This document shows, in pieces, positions 17,395 to 26,297 of a stretch of 64,000 nt of DNA. Positions within the stretch are counted from its first letter, which is position 1. Each line of letters begins with the position of its first letter. Position numbers and translations under genes: made by a program. The DNA is taken from the NCBI GenBank assembly GCA_025361565.1, contig JANYKN010000089.1, positions 150,265 to 214,264 of the forward strand, in the 5' to 3' direction. Below the pieces are notes generated by a model. That model saw nothing but the letters and a program-made list of their open reading frames with translations. It was not told the origin of the DNA and did not search any database. Source of the DNA: Bacteroidota bacterium. GTDB taxonomy: Bacteria > Bacteroidota > Bacteroidia > Bacteroidales > NBLH01.

Positions 17395-19092
17395 ATGTAC
17401 ATTTTAATGATGAGAGCTATTTTTCTGTCGATTTTGCAAATGTTTGTTTTTATGGGTTTTGCCCAGAATTATCCCAAAAAATATTTTTCTTCACCTATTG
17501 AAAAAAAACTTTCTATTTCAAGTAATTTTGGAAAGATCCGCACTAATCATTTCCATTCAGGATTGGATATAAGTACCAAACTGAAATCTGGAGTTAACAT
17601 TTTTGCGGCTGCACCAGGTTACATTTCCCGGGTCAATATTTCCTCCACAGGATATGGAAAAGCTGTTTACATTACTCATCCGAATGGATATGTTACAGTT
17701 TATGGGCATTTGAGCGAAATTAAAAAAAAAGTAACTGATTATGTTAATCGGATTCAGCATCAAAAACATCGGTTTAATGTTGATCTTTTTTTTCCACCAG
17801 ATAAGTTTCCTGTTTTAAAAGGTGAAGTAATTGGCAAATCTGGCAACACAGGAAGATCTTTTGGAGCTCATCTTCATTTTGAAATAAGAGAAAAAGAATC
17901 CGAACTAGCATTAAATCCGCTACTTTTTGGTTTTGATGCGCCTGATAATGAAGCCCCCAGTATTAAAAGTCTACATTTATATCGTTTTTCAGACGATAGT
18001 TGGCAGGGAAATTATCAAGAAAAGTATGAATTAAATATCCATGAAGGAGATACGATTTCTTCATTTGGCAAACTTGGACTGGGTCTTGAAATCTGCGATT
18101 ACCTTTCAAAGAAGAAAGGTAATCTAGATGTTTATCAGCTTAAGCTGTTGGTTGATGATAGCTTGTTTTTTAAATATAAGTTCGACCGATTTTCTTTTGA
18201 TGAATCCAGGTATATCAATAGTTTTATCGATTATAGCGAAATACGGAGATCCGGTAAAAAAATTATTAAATGTTATATTGATCCCAATAATAAATTAAGC
18301 ATTTATAAAACCCATCAAACTGGTTTATTTAATTTTTCAGATGGAAAAATTCATAAGTTAAGTATTTCAGCATCAGATATTATTGGAAATACTTCAAAAT
18401 TTAGTTTTTATATTCAGTCTGATTCATTGCAAGCATTATTACCAATCGAAAAAAGCAAATTAATTGTAAAAAATATTGACTATTCTAAAATCGAAGAATA
18501 TACTACTGATTCATTTAGAATTTTATTCAATAAGGATTGCTTATATAATAACCTGGAATTTAAATATTTTGTTTCAAATGGCCTAGCTTCAGCATTTTCG
18601 AAATATTATTATATTCATAATCCATCAATTCCATTACACAATGAAGCGACCATTGAAATAAAACCTATCAATATGCCCGAATATTTGAAAGCTAAAGCTC
18701 TTATTGCAGGAGTGGGAAGAAAAGGTAGTTTGTTTTCAGTTGGCGGAACATGGAATAATGGTTTTATTCAAACAAACATCAGTAGCTTTGGAACTTATTT
18801 TGTTACAATTGATACTATTTTGCCAACGATTGAACCAATTCATTATAAAACCAAAAAGAAAAAAAAATCCGATTTTTTAAATTTTAAGATAAAAGATGAT
18901 TTATCTGGAATTGAAGAATATGTCGGATTTATTGATGATAATTGGGCTCTTTTTGAATATGATGAAAAAAATGATTTGATTTCGTGTAATTTGCCAAAAG
19001 AAAAAGTTTCAGAAGGAAAACACCGTATAATCCTGTGGGTAAGAGATAAATGTAATAATTTAAATGTGTTTGAATCTGAATTTGATTTTTAA
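17395..19092 (+). CDS. Secreted M23 family metallopeptidase
   Basis: A 565-residue exported peptidase. An N-terminal signal peptide (residues 1-23, LSILQMFVFMGFAQ) precedes a LytM/M23 domain at about 30-185 with the zinc ligands in HFHSGLDI (H54, D58) and HLHFE (H159, H161). The domain probably cleaves peptidoglycan cross-bridges or acts as an activator of amidases at division. The remaining 370 residues look like beta-sandwich domains and are typical of Bacteroidota M23 proteins of this length. The start could also be at M5 or M6. A weak hairpin (19173-19198) follows the gene. Confidence 0.9.
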   Translation: MYILMMRAIFLSILQMFVFMGFAQNYPKKYFSSPIEKKLSISSNFGKIRTNHFHSGLDISTKLKSGVNIFAAAPGYISRVNISSTGYGKAVYITHPNGYVTVYGHLSEIKKKVTDYVNRIQHQKHRFNVDLFFPPDKFPVLKGEVIGKSGNTGRSFGAHLHFEIREKESELALNPLLFGFDAPDNEAPSIKSLHLYRFSDDSWQGNYQEKYELNIHEGDTISSFGKLGLGLEICDYLSKKKGNLDVYQLKLLVDDSLFFKYKFDRFSFDESRYINSFIDYSEIRRSGKKIIKCYIDPNNKLSIYKTHQTGLFNFSDGKIHKLSISASDIIGNTSKFSFYIQSDSLQALLPIEKSKLIVKNIDYSKIEEYTTDSFRILFNKDCLYNNLEFKYFVSNGLASAFSKYYYIHNPSIPLHNEATIEIKPINMPEYLKAKALIAGVGRKGSLFSVGGTWNNGFIQTNISSFGTYFVTIDTILPTIEPIHYKTKKKKKSDFLNFKIKDDLSGIEEYVGFIDDNWALFEYDEKNDLISCNLPKEKVSEGKHRIILWVRDKCNNLNVFESEFDF

Positions 19093-19172
19093 GATAGTAA
19101 ATATTCTATTCAGTTTAATAGGATATAAAAAAAGTGACAAAATGTAAAATTTATAATTATGTTTTTATCAAC

Positions 19173-19198
19173 TTTTCAATTTTATAATGAATTGAAAA
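19173..19198. terminator. Hairpin after the M23 gene
   Basis: TTTTCAATT (19173-19181) pairs perfectly with AATTGAAAA (19190-19198) around an 8-nt loop, 80 bp after the peptidase stop. It has no T-tract on the plus strand, so its role as terminator is uncertain. Nothing else is visible up to the next gene at 19381. Confidence 0.3.
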
Positions 19199-19380
19199 AT
19201 ACCAATTTGGAATTTATTTTTTTGATTTGTGTTATCATAAAATGACTTTATGATTTATTTGTGCTAACATTCATTTACTGAATTTTAATAAATTTATAGC
19301 TGTTTACATTTTTTCTTTCTATTTTCGGTAAAATATTTATCAAAATTGATGTTAAACGTTAAAAATTCTGATAGCCGGTT

Positions 19381-20259
19381 ATGAAAATACTAATTGTTGA
19401 AGATGATTTTGGTTCAAGAGAGTTTTTATTAAATCTAATTAAACTTGAAGGATATGATGTTCGACAAGCCGTAAATGGCGAAGAAGGTCTAGAAGTATAT
19501 AAAGAATACCATCCAAATTTAATTATTTGTGATATACAAATGCCAAAAATGGATGGTCTTGAAATGCTTAGCAGACTGCGTGAAGAGAAGGAAGATGTTA
19601 TTTTTATTATAACTACTGCTTTTGGAAGTGAAGACTATGCAATTGAGGCATTGCGCCTTGGAGCCAATAATTATCTTAAAAAGCCGATTGATCGGAAAAG
19701 CCTGATTGGACTGGTAAAGAAATATCAGGCTATAATTGAAAGCCGCCTTCTTGCACAAAAAGCTGAAGGCCGGGTTCTTGAAAAAGCAATAAAAGTTGAA
19801 TTTGATACCAATTTTGAACATGTTCCAGCTGTAGTCAGTCAACTGATTTCAGAAATAACTTTAAAGTATAACGATTCGGATAAAACTAATATAGAACTTG
19901 GTCTTGATGAATTGATTGCCAATTCTATTGAACATGGAAATCTTGAAATTACTTTTGAAGATAAAGTAGAAGCTTCAGATAACAATTCGATGCTTGAGCT
20001 TTATGCTAAAAAAATGCAAATTCCCGAAATTGCCAACCGAAAGATTATTGTTGAATACATACAAAAGCAAAACTATTCTGAATGGACAATTACTGATGAA
20101 GGAAAAGGATTTGATTGGAAATCAATACCAGATCCAACACAGGGAGCACAATTAATGGAATTGAACGGACGAGGTATTTTTATAACCAATTTTTTGTTTG
20201 ATGAATTGGAATATCTGGGCAAAGGGAATCAGGTAAGGGTGAGAAAATTATTTCAATGA
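19381..20259 (+). CDS. Response regulator with RsbW-like HATPase output domain
   Basis: A 292-residue protein with an N-terminal receiver domain (residues 1-120; acidic pair E7-D8-D9, phosphorylation site D51 in IICDIQMPKMDG, conserved K in NYLKKPID) joined by a short helix to a C-terminal ATPase of the anti-sigma/serine kinase type (LGLDELIANSIEHGN near residue 173 as N box, DEGKGFDW as G1 box, LNGRGIFI as G2 box). It has no HisKA domain, so it should act as a phosphorylation-controlled switch kinase or anti-factor rather than a two-component sensor. No partner kinase is adjacent; it stands alone between the M23 gene and the aromatic operon. Confidence 0.88.
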   Translation: MKILIVEDDFGSREFLLNLIKLEGYDVRQAVNGEEGLEVYKEYHPNLIICDIQMPKMDGLEMLSRLREEKEDVIFIITTAFGSEDYAIEALRLGANNYLKKPIDRKSLIGLVKKYQAIIESRLLAQKAEGRVLEKAIKVEFDTNFEHVPAVVSQLISEITLKYNDSDKTNIELGLDELIANSIEHGNLEITFEDKVEASDNNSMLELYAKKMQIPEIANRKIIVEYIQKQNYSEWTITDEGKGFDWKSIPDPTQGAQLMELNGRGIFITNFLFDELEYLGKGNQVRVRKLFQ

Positions 20260-20371
20260 AGGGAAAATGATATAGAAAATTAGTTTCAATTATAATCTTG
20301 ACTTTTATTGCTATTTTCATATTATTATAACTGAAAAAAAGTCTTTTTCACAATATTATAAGCTAAATAAA

Positions 20372-20401
20372 TTTGATTTATTAAAATTGTTTCTATATTT
20401 G
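20372..20401 (+). promoter_or_regulatory. Promoter of the aromatic amino acid operon
   Basis: A -33 TTTG (20372-20375) and a -7 TATATTTG (20394-20401) are 18 bp apart, close to the Bacteroidota consensus, and end 18 bp before the first leader peptide ATG (20420). Transcription should begin near 20408 and read through both leader units. Confidence 0.65.
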
Positions 20402-20419
20402 CAGCAAATTAGTTAACAA

Positions 20420-20485
20420 ATGAAGAGTTTTTTTGCATTTTATTATTTTTATTTTTACTATCCGGAAAGGCTCCTGAGAAGATAA
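20420..20485 (+). CDS. Phe/Tyr leader peptide 1 (attenuator)
   Basis: A 21-codon frame, ATG to TAA, whose product contains the run FFAFYYFYFYY (residues 4-14): five Phe and five Tyr codons among eleven, followed by PERLLRR. Such codon runs let ribosome stalling report charged tRNA supply. The stop codon overlaps the region of the antiterminator arm, as in classical phe/his leaders. It is the first of two consecutive leaders before pheA. Confidence 0.85.
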   Translation: MKSFFAFYYFYFYYPERLLRR

Positions 20486-20537
20486 ATTATTATATGTAAT
20501 AAAATCTCAGGGGTTCCAATTGGAACTCTTTTTTTTT
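20471..20537 (+). promoter_or_regulatory. Attenuator 1: antiterminator and terminator
   Basis: Antiterminator: CTCCTGAGA (20471-20479, inside leader 1) pairs with TCTCAGGGG (20505-20513). Terminator: GGGTTCC (20511-20517) pairs with GGAACTC (20522-20528) around AATT, followed by nine T (20529-20537). The two structures share 20511-20513 and exclude each other, so stalling in the Phe/Tyr run should favour read-through. Confidence 0.82.
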
Positions 20538-20679
20538 GTATAAATGAGAATAATCTAACAAAATATAATCAGAAATCCCAATTATGAAAGTAATCATTAG
20601 CATAAAACTATTTTGTAAACAGTTAGTGGCATGTTTTTCTGCTTTCTTATTGTCAAATTGGTATTGTTACTGTGGCCAA

Positions 20680-20745
20680 ATGAAAAATTTCTTTTTTTAT
20701 TTTTATTACTTTACTTATAGTGACCGGGGACTTATAATGCTTTGA
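20680..20745 (+). CDS. Phe/Tyr leader peptide 2 (attenuator)
   Basis: A second 21-codon frame, ATG to TGA, with FFFYFYYFTY at residues 4-13: five Phe and four Tyr in ten codons. It has the same length as leader 1 and the same position relative to its hairpins. The frame is open further upstream to an ATG at 20584, which would give a 53-residue peptide with Cys and Trp codons; the short form is preferred because it mirrors leader 1. No well-formed promoter separates the two leaders. Confidence 0.83.
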   Translation: MKNFFFYFYYFTYSDRGLIML

Positions 20746-20780
20746 ATTTTATAGCCCCGGGTAAATGCCTGGGGTTTTTT
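20724..20780 (+). promoter_or_regulatory. Attenuator 2: antiterminator and terminator
   Basis: Antiterminator: CCGGGG (20724-20729, inside leader 2) pairs perfectly with CCCCGG (20755-20760). Terminator: CCCCGGG (20755-20761) pairs with CCTGGGG (20768-20774) with one G-U pair, followed by TTTTTT (20775-20780). The shared arm 20755-20760 makes them mutually exclusive. The pheA start codon lies 16 bp after the T-tract. Confidence 0.85.
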
Positions 20781-20796
20781 ATTTTATAAATAAATT

Positions 20797-21711
20797 ATGG
20801 AAAATTATCTAAAAAAGAAGATTGCAATACAAGGAGGAGAAGGTTCGTTTCACGAAATAGCTTCCATATTTCACTTTGGTAATAAAAATATCAATACAGT
20901 TCCTTTTGAAACTTTTATTGATTTGGTTGATTCTGTTGAAAACCATGAAGTTGATGGTGGACTTATGGCCATTGAAAATACTGTTGCAGGAAGTTTGATG
21001 CCAAATTACGTATTACTTGAAGAGCGTGAAATCTTTGTTGTTGGTGAAATTCTTCTTCGGATTGAACAAAATCTTTTGGCTCTTGAAGGTCAAAAAATTG
21101 AAGATATCAAGGAAGTTCATTCACATCCAATTGCGCTGATGCAATGTGCAAGGTTTTTTAAAGATTATCCACACATTAAACTTATCGAATCTGATGATAC
21201 AGCTAATAGTGCACGAAAAATCAGTGAGCAAAATCTCAAAGGTATTGGAGCTATTGCCAGTCAGAGAGCTGCTGGTTTATTCGGTCTTTCAGTTTTAGAA
21301 GCTGGGATTGAAACTAACAAACGCAATTTTACAAGATTTTTGGTTCTTAACAGCAAACTTCATAAAAATGGCGAATCACACGGAAAAGAAAATATAAACA
21401 AGGCTTCTATTAGTTTTTCATTGATTCACAAAACGGGCAGTTTATCTAAAGTTTTATCCATTTTTTCATTCTATAATATCAACCTTAGTAAAATACAATC
21501 TATTCCAATTATTGGAAAAGAATGGGAGTATCATTTTATTGTTGATGTGGTATTCGATGGATATGAAATTTATAAACAATCTTTAATCGCCGTTCAACCA
21601 CTAATTGATAAGTTACAGGTTTTGGGCGAATATTCCAAAGCAGATAGGTACTATATGTCAAATGAAATTACAACAGATGTTGATGTTCAGGCAATACATG
21701 TCAATTTATAA
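20797..21711 (+). CDS. pheA: Prephenate dehydratase
   Basis: A 304-residue monofunctional PheA converting prephenate to phenylpyruvate. The catalytic domain spans residues 8-185 (IAIQGGEGSFHEIAS, LMAIENTVAGSLMPNY, VHSHPIALMQC, TANSARKISEQ, IGAIASQRAA, and FTRFLVL with the T-R-F motif). An ACT domain follows (residues 205-285, KASISFSLIHKTGSLSKVLSIF), which normally binds phenylalanine for feedback inhibition. There is no chorismate mutase domain; that activity is fused to the DAHP synthase downstream. It is first in the operon, under the double attenuator. Confidence 0.96.
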   Translation: MENYLKKKIAIQGGEGSFHEIASIFHFGNKNINTVPFETFIDLVDSVENHEVDGGLMAIENTVAGSLMPNYVLLEEREIFVVGEILLRIEQNLLALEGQKIEDIKEVHSHPIALMQCARFFKDYPHIKLIESDDTANSARKISEQNLKGIGAIASQRAAGLFGLSVLEAGIETNKRNFTRFLVLNSKLHKNGESHGKENINKASISFSLIHKTGSLSKVLSIFSFYNINLSKIQSIPIIGKEWEYHFIVDVVFDGYEIYKQSLIAVQPLIDKLQVLGEYSKADRYYMSNEITTDVDVQAIHVNL

Positions 21712-21731
21712 ACCGAATTAAAAGATTAAAT

Positions 21732-22877
21732 ATGATAAAACCAGCTCAAAGGCTATCAACAGTTAAGGAATATTATTTTTCGAATAAACTTAGAGAAATT
21801 GATAATTTGCGTGCCTCAGGAATAAATGTGCTAAATCTTGGAATTGGAAATCCTGATTTACCACCTTCAGAAGAGACTTTAAATACCTTGCATATAGCTA
21901 GTTCTGATAAAAAAAATCATGGCTATCCCAGTTACAATGGACACAAATCGTTGAGAGAAGCTTTTTCAAAATGGTACAAAAAATACTTTAAAGTTGATCT
22001 CGACAGCGAAAATGAAGTGCTTCCTTTAATAGGTTCTAAAGAAGGAATTATGCATATCTCTATGGCGTTTTTAAATCCTGGCGATGGTGTATTGATACCA
22101 AACCCTTCTTATCCGGCGTATCGAGCTGTTGCTAACCTTGTAGGTGCAAAAATAATTGATTTCAATCTTACCGAAGCCAACGGATGGTTTCCTGATTTTG
22201 ACGAAATAGAAAAAAATGATTTGAGCAATGTAAAAATGATGTGGGTCAATTACCCAAATATGCCCACAGGAAAACTGGTAAGCGCAGCAGATTTTAAAAA
22301 GCTGGTTGATTTTGGTTTGAAACACAACATTCTTATTTGCAACGATAATCCATACAGTTTTATCTTGAATAAAAATTTTTCGAGCATTTTTCAGGTAAAT
22401 GGTGCAAAAGATATTGCGCTTGAACTTAATTCTTTGAGCAAATCTCATAATATGGCAGGTTGGAGAATTGGTGTTCTAATTGGAAATCAGACGCTTATAA
22501 AATATGTACTAACTGTAAAAAGCAATGTAGATTCAGGAATGTTTCTACCATTACAACTTGCTGCTGCTCAGGCATTAAATAGTCCTGACAATTGGTATGA
22601 TGATTTAAACGTTCATTATGAGCGTCGAAGAAAATTGGCACATCAGATTTTAGATTCCGCAAATTGTACTTATTCTTCAGATCAGGCAGGAATGTTTGTT
22701 TGGGCAAAAATTCCTGATGCTTATCAGGATTCAATATCATTTACTGACGAATTGCTCGGAAAATATGCTCTTTTTATTACTCCAGGTCAGATTTTTGGAA
22801 GCAATGGAAATAGATATATTAGAATTTCGTTGGCAAGTAAAGAAAATGATTTAATCGAAGCACAAAAACGATTTTAA
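21732..22877 (+). CDS. Aromatic/aspartate-type aminotransferase (class I/II)
   Basis: A 381-residue PLP enzyme of fold type I: LNLGIGNPDLPP, NPSYPAYRAVANLVGA, WVNYPNMPTGKL and the cofactor lysine K237 in SLSKSHNMAGWRIG, with RISLAS as the carboxylate-binding arginine region. Set between pheA and tyrA, it probably transaminates phenylpyruvate and 4-hydroxyphenylpyruvate to Phe and Tyr, or prephenate to arogenate. Sequence alone does not separate these from AlaC/AspC-type substrates. It begins 20 bp after pheA. Confidence 0.88.
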   Translation: MIKPAQRLSTVKEYYFSNKLREIDNLRASGINVLNLGIGNPDLPPSEETLNTLHIASSDKKNHGYPSYNGHKSLREAFSKWYKKYFKVDLDSENEVLPLIGSKEGIMHISMAFLNPGDGVLIPNPSYPAYRAVANLVGAKIIDFNLTEANGWFPDFDEIEKNDLSNVKMMWVNYPNMPTGKLVSAADFKKLVDFGLKHNILICNDNPYSFILNKNFSSIFQVNGAKDIALELNSLSKSHNMAGWRIGVLIGNQTLIKYVLTVKSNVDSGMFLPLQLAAAQALNSPDNWYDDLNVHYERRRKLAHQILDSANCTYSSDQAGMFVWAKIPDAYQDSISFTDELLGKYALFITPGQIFGSNGNRYIRISLASKENDLIEAQKRF

Positions 22878-22914
22878 TGAGTTAAACGATTTTTCGAATT
22901 AAAATGGAAATGAA

Positions 22915-23796
22915 ATGTTAAATATTGCAATTATAGGAACAGGTTTAATAGGTGGCTCAATGGCACTTGATTTAAGAAAACACCCAAAAGTCAAAAAAAT
23001 AATTGGTGTTGATAATAACCAGGAACATTTATATCGGGCCAAACAACTTGGAATCATTGATGATTCGCTACCTTTGAAGCAGGCCATTGCTGAATCTAAT
23101 CTTATAGTTTTGGCAACCCCTGTTGATACAAGCATTCGTTTATTGCCCGAAATTCTTGCTATTGTTGATAAACAAATAGTATTTGATGTTGGTTCTACAA
23201 AGGAAAATATCATCAAGTGTATCGATAATTACCCAAGAAGAGGACGTTTTGTGGCTTCTCACCCAATGGCAGGAACTGAATATTCTGGCCCCGATGCAGC
23301 TTTAAATAACTTGTTTAGAAATAAATCTGTAATGATTTGCGATGCCGACGGTTCTGATGATGATGCTTTGGAAAAGGTAAAAGAAATTTATGGTTTTCTG
23401 GGGATGAACATCGTTTACATGGATCCAAAACCGCACGATTTGCATGCTGCATATGTATCTCATATTTCGCACATTAGTTCTTTTGCATTGTCATTAACAG
23501 TGTTGGAAAAAGAAAAAATTGAAAAGAATATACTCGATATGGCAAGTGGAGGTTTTGATTCGACAGTTCGTCTGGCAAAGAGTTCTCCTGCAATGTGGAC
23601 ACCAATTTTTATGCAGAATTCAGGGAATATCGTGGATGTTCTTAATTCGTATATATCTGTTTTACAGAAATTTAAAAATGTAATTTTGGAACATGATTCA
23701 TCAAAGATATTTGAAATGATCCATCAATCGAATGAGATCAGGAAAGTTCTTGATAAATTTCAACAAAAGGCAGAAAAGGCAGAAATGACAGAATGA
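22915..23796 (+). CDS. tyrA: Prephenate dehydrogenase
   Basis: A 293-residue NAD(P)-dependent dehydrogenase (IAIIGTGLIGGSMALDL at residues 4-20; GSTKENI and HPMAGTEYSGPDAA near 110-125; SHISHISSFAL as the helical-domain histidine region). It oxidatively decarboxylates prephenate to 4-hydroxyphenylpyruvate for tyrosine. It lacks both chorismate mutase and ACT domains. It lies 37 bp after the aminotransferase gene, in the same operon. Confidence 0.94.
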   Translation: MLNIAIIGTGLIGGSMALDLRKHPKVKKIIGVDNNQEHLYRAKQLGIIDDSLPLKQAIAESNLIVLATPVDTSIRLLPEILAIVDKQIVFDVGSTKENIIKCIDNYPRRGRFVASHPMAGTEYSGPDAALNNLFRNKSVMICDADGSDDDALEKVKEIYGFLGMNIVYMDPKPHDLHAAYVSHISHISSFALSLTVLEKEKIEKNILDMASGGFDSTVRLAKSSPAMWTPIFMQNSGNIVDVLNSYISVLQKFKNVILEHDSSKIFEMIHQSNEIRKVLDKFQQKAEKAEMTE

Positions 23797-23885
23797 AAAT
23801 TAATTCGAAAATAAATTGAACAAAATGATCAACAAATTTTATGTTGATTGAACTTTAAAATTAAATAAAAATAAAATTTTAAGAT

Positions 23886-24974
23886 ATGAAATTACTATTA
23901 GATACAAAACCGATTAAGGAGTGGGGCATTCAATTTGAAAACCGTCCTGTTGTAATTGCCGGCCCTTGTAGCGCTGAAACTGAAAAACAAGTTCTTGATA
24001 CTGCTTTTCAGTTAAAAGAAAAGGGAATAACCATCTTTAGGGCAGGTATTTGGAAACCCAGAACTCGTCCCGGTTACTTTGAAGGGGTTGGCTCAAAGGG
24101 ACTGGCATGGCTCAAAAAAGTGAAAGAAGAAACGGGTTTACTTGTTGCAACTGAAGTAGCCTCTGAAAAGCATGTATATGAAGCACTTAAATATGGAATT
24201 GATATACTCTGGGTTGGTGCACGTTCTACTGCAAATCCTTTTGTTGTTCAAGATATTGCAGATGCACTTAAAGGTATCGATATTCCAATTTTGGTAAAAA
24301 ATCCAATCAATCCCGATTTGGAATTATGGAAAGGAGCGATTGAAAGAATCCATGCTGCTGGAATTTCCAGAATTGGTGCTATTCATCGTGGTTTTTCAAG
24401 TTATGGAAAAACAGTTTACCGGAATTTACCAACCTGGCAGCTTCCAATTGACTTAAAAACTGATTTCCCTAATATTCCAATGATTAATGATCCAAGCCAC
24501 ATTGCTGGTAAAAGGGAATTGTTATTTGAAATTATACAGAAAGCAATGGACTTGAATTTTGATGGTTTAATTATTGAATCACATTGCGATCCCTCTTGTG
24601 CTCTAAGTGATGCCGCTCAACAAGTAACACCGAATGATTTGGATAAAATGTTAAAGTCGATCATCATTCGGAATCCAAATGGCCAATCAAAGGAATCGTA
24701 TCAGGAATTGAAAGAATATAGGGCACAAATTGATAGCTTTGACAAAATGTTGCTCAATCTTCTTGAAGAAAGGATGGAAATTGTTAAAAAAATAGGGCGT
24801 TTTAAAAAGAATAATAACCTGACTATTTTGCAATCAACCAGGTGGGAACAGATTATTGAAAAAAATCTTGAAGAGGGATCTAGCCGGGGTTTTAGCGAGT
24901 TATTTATTAACAGGCTATTTAAAGCTATTCACCAGGAATCAATAGAATATCAAACAAAAATAATGAATGAATAA
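23886..24974 (+). CDS. Bifunctional DAHP synthase / chorismate mutase
   Basis: A 362-residue fusion. The N-terminal 265 residues are a type I-beta (KDOPS-like) DAHP synthase: VVIAGPCSAETEKQV at residues 22-36, AGIWKPRTRPGYFEG, VGARSTANPF, KNPINPDLELW, GAIHRGFSS and ESHCDPSCALSDAAQQV. The C-terminal segment (about 275-360) is an AroQ-type chorismate mutase (LKEYRAQIDSFDKMLLNLLEERM, VKKIGRFK). It catalyses the first committed step and the Phe/Tyr branch point, which explains why pheA and tyrA here lack mutase domains; this arrangement is common in Bacteroidota. Its stop overlaps the aroA start by 8 bp. Confidence 0.95.
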   Translation: MKLLLDTKPIKEWGIQFENRPVVIAGPCSAETEKQVLDTAFQLKEKGITIFRAGIWKPRTRPGYFEGVGSKGLAWLKKVKEETGLLVATEVASEKHVYEALKYGIDILWVGARSTANPFVVQDIADALKGIDIPILVKNPINPDLELWKGAIERIHAAGISRIGAIHRGFSSYGKTVYRNLPTWQLPIDLKTDFPNIPMINDPSHIAGKRELLFEIIQKAMDLNFDGLIIESHCDPSCALSDAAQQVTPNDLDKMLKSIIIRNPNGQSKESYQELKEYRAQIDSFDKMLLNLLEERMEIVKKIGRFKKNNNLTILQSTRWEQIIEKNLEEGSSRGFSELFINRLFKAIHQESIEYQTKIMNE

Positions 24975-26214
24975 AACGGTTTCGAAATCAGTTATTCAAG
25001 GTACTTTAATTGCTCCAACTTCGAAAAGTGCATTACAAAGGTTGATTGTCGCTAGTATTTTATCAAAAGGTAAGTCGATAATTAATTTTGAATCGATGAG
25101 CGAAGATGCCGAAGCTGTTTTAGGTATTGCCAAAAGTTTAGGTGCCCAATTTATTTTAAGTGAAAATAGAATTGAAATTGATGGCGGAATTCAAAATCCT
25201 TCAGAACAGATATACATCGGTGAATCTGGACTGGGCCTAAGAATGATTGCACCAGTTTTGGCATCTACCCATTATTCGTTTGAAATTTTGGGAATGGGAA
25301 GCCTTTTAAATCGACCTCTAGGTTTTGTTGTCGATACACTTTTAGCTTGTGGTGTCAGAGCAGAGAGCACTTGTGGAGGTTTACCGCTTAAATTAAATGG
25401 ACCCATTCAAACCAATAAAGTTTTAATTGATGGTTCGGTTGGATCGCAACTTCTTACGGGTTTTTTGTTTGCTGCCCCAATTTTAAACAGAGATTTTGAA
25501 ATTGAAGTGACCAATCTCAAGAGTAAGCCTTATATTGATCTTACTATTAGTGTATTGCAGGAATTTGGAATAGAGATTTCAAATTATACATATGAAAGAT
25601 TTTTTATCAACGGTGGTCAATCATACAAAGCTTGTAATTGTTATGCCGAAGGTGATTGGAGTGGAGCTGCTTTTGTTCTTGTTGCTGCTGCAATTGCAGG
25701 TGAAATCTGCTTGACTGGAATTAATAATCATTCTTTGCAGGGTGATAAGCAAATAGTGGATGTGATTAAGGCTTGTGGGGCTCAAGTAATTGAATCGGAG
25801 AATGAAATATTTGTTAAAAAAGATAAATTATTGGCGTTTGAATTTGATGCCACTGATGTTCCTGATTTATTTCCACCTTTGGTTTCATTAGCCGTAAATT
25901 GTGTTGGAAAGTCTTATATAAAAGGTGTAAGCAGGCTTAAACACAAGGAAAGTGATAGAGCAGTAACTTTACAGACTGAATTTGCAAAACTTGGGTCCAA
26001 TATCCAGATTAAAGATGATGTTATGATTGTGGATGGCGTGCAATTGATTGGTAATCAGGTTTATTCACATCACGATCATCGCATTGCAATGGCTCTGGCT
26101 GTTGCAGCATTAACCATTGAAAAAGACGTGGTAATCGAATATAGCGAAGCAGTTGGAAAATCCTGGCCAGACTTTTTTGAAAAATTAGAACTTATTGGAG
26201 CAAAGGTAAAGTGA
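24967..26214 (+). CDS. aroA: 3-phosphoshikimate 1-carboxyvinyltransferase (EPSP synthase)
   Basis: A 415-residue EPSP synthase joining shikimate 3-phosphate and PEP. Seen: APTSKSALQRLIVASIL (residues 16-32, S3P/PEP lysine region), ESGLGLRMIAPVLAS, SLLNRPLGFVVDTL, DGSVGSQLLTGFLFAAP, GDWSGAAFVLVAAA, DATDVPDLFPPLVSLA and RLKHKESDRA, and the C-terminal HHDHRIAMALAVAA. Somewhat short (typical about 430) but all motifs are present. It overlaps the preceding gene by 8 bp, so translation is probably coupled. Confidence 0.95.
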   Translation: MNKTVSKSVIQGTLIAPTSKSALQRLIVASILSKGKSIINFESMSEDAEAVLGIAKSLGAQFILSENRIEIDGGIQNPSEQIYIGESGLGLRMIAPVLASTHYSFEILGMGSLLNRPLGFVVDTLLACGVRAESTCGGLPLKLNGPIQTNKVLIDGSVGSQLLTGFLFAAPILNRDFEIEVTNLKSKPYIDLTISVLQEFGIEISNYTYERFFINGGQSYKACNCYAEGDWSGAAFVLVAAAIAGEICLTGINNHSLQGDKQIVDVIKACGAQVIESENEIFVKKDKLLAFEFDATDVPDLFPPLVSLAVNCVGKSYIKGVSRLKHKESDRAVTLQTEFAKLGSNIQIKDDVMIVDGVQLIGNQVYSHHDHRIAMALAVAALTIEKDVVIEYSEAVGKSWPDFFEKLELIGAKVK

Positions 26215-26297
26215 GTCGGATTAAAAATAATTCCAATTCTTTATTTATCCATTAAAAATTATTAATATATTAGTAATCATTAAGTTAAAATTATAAA

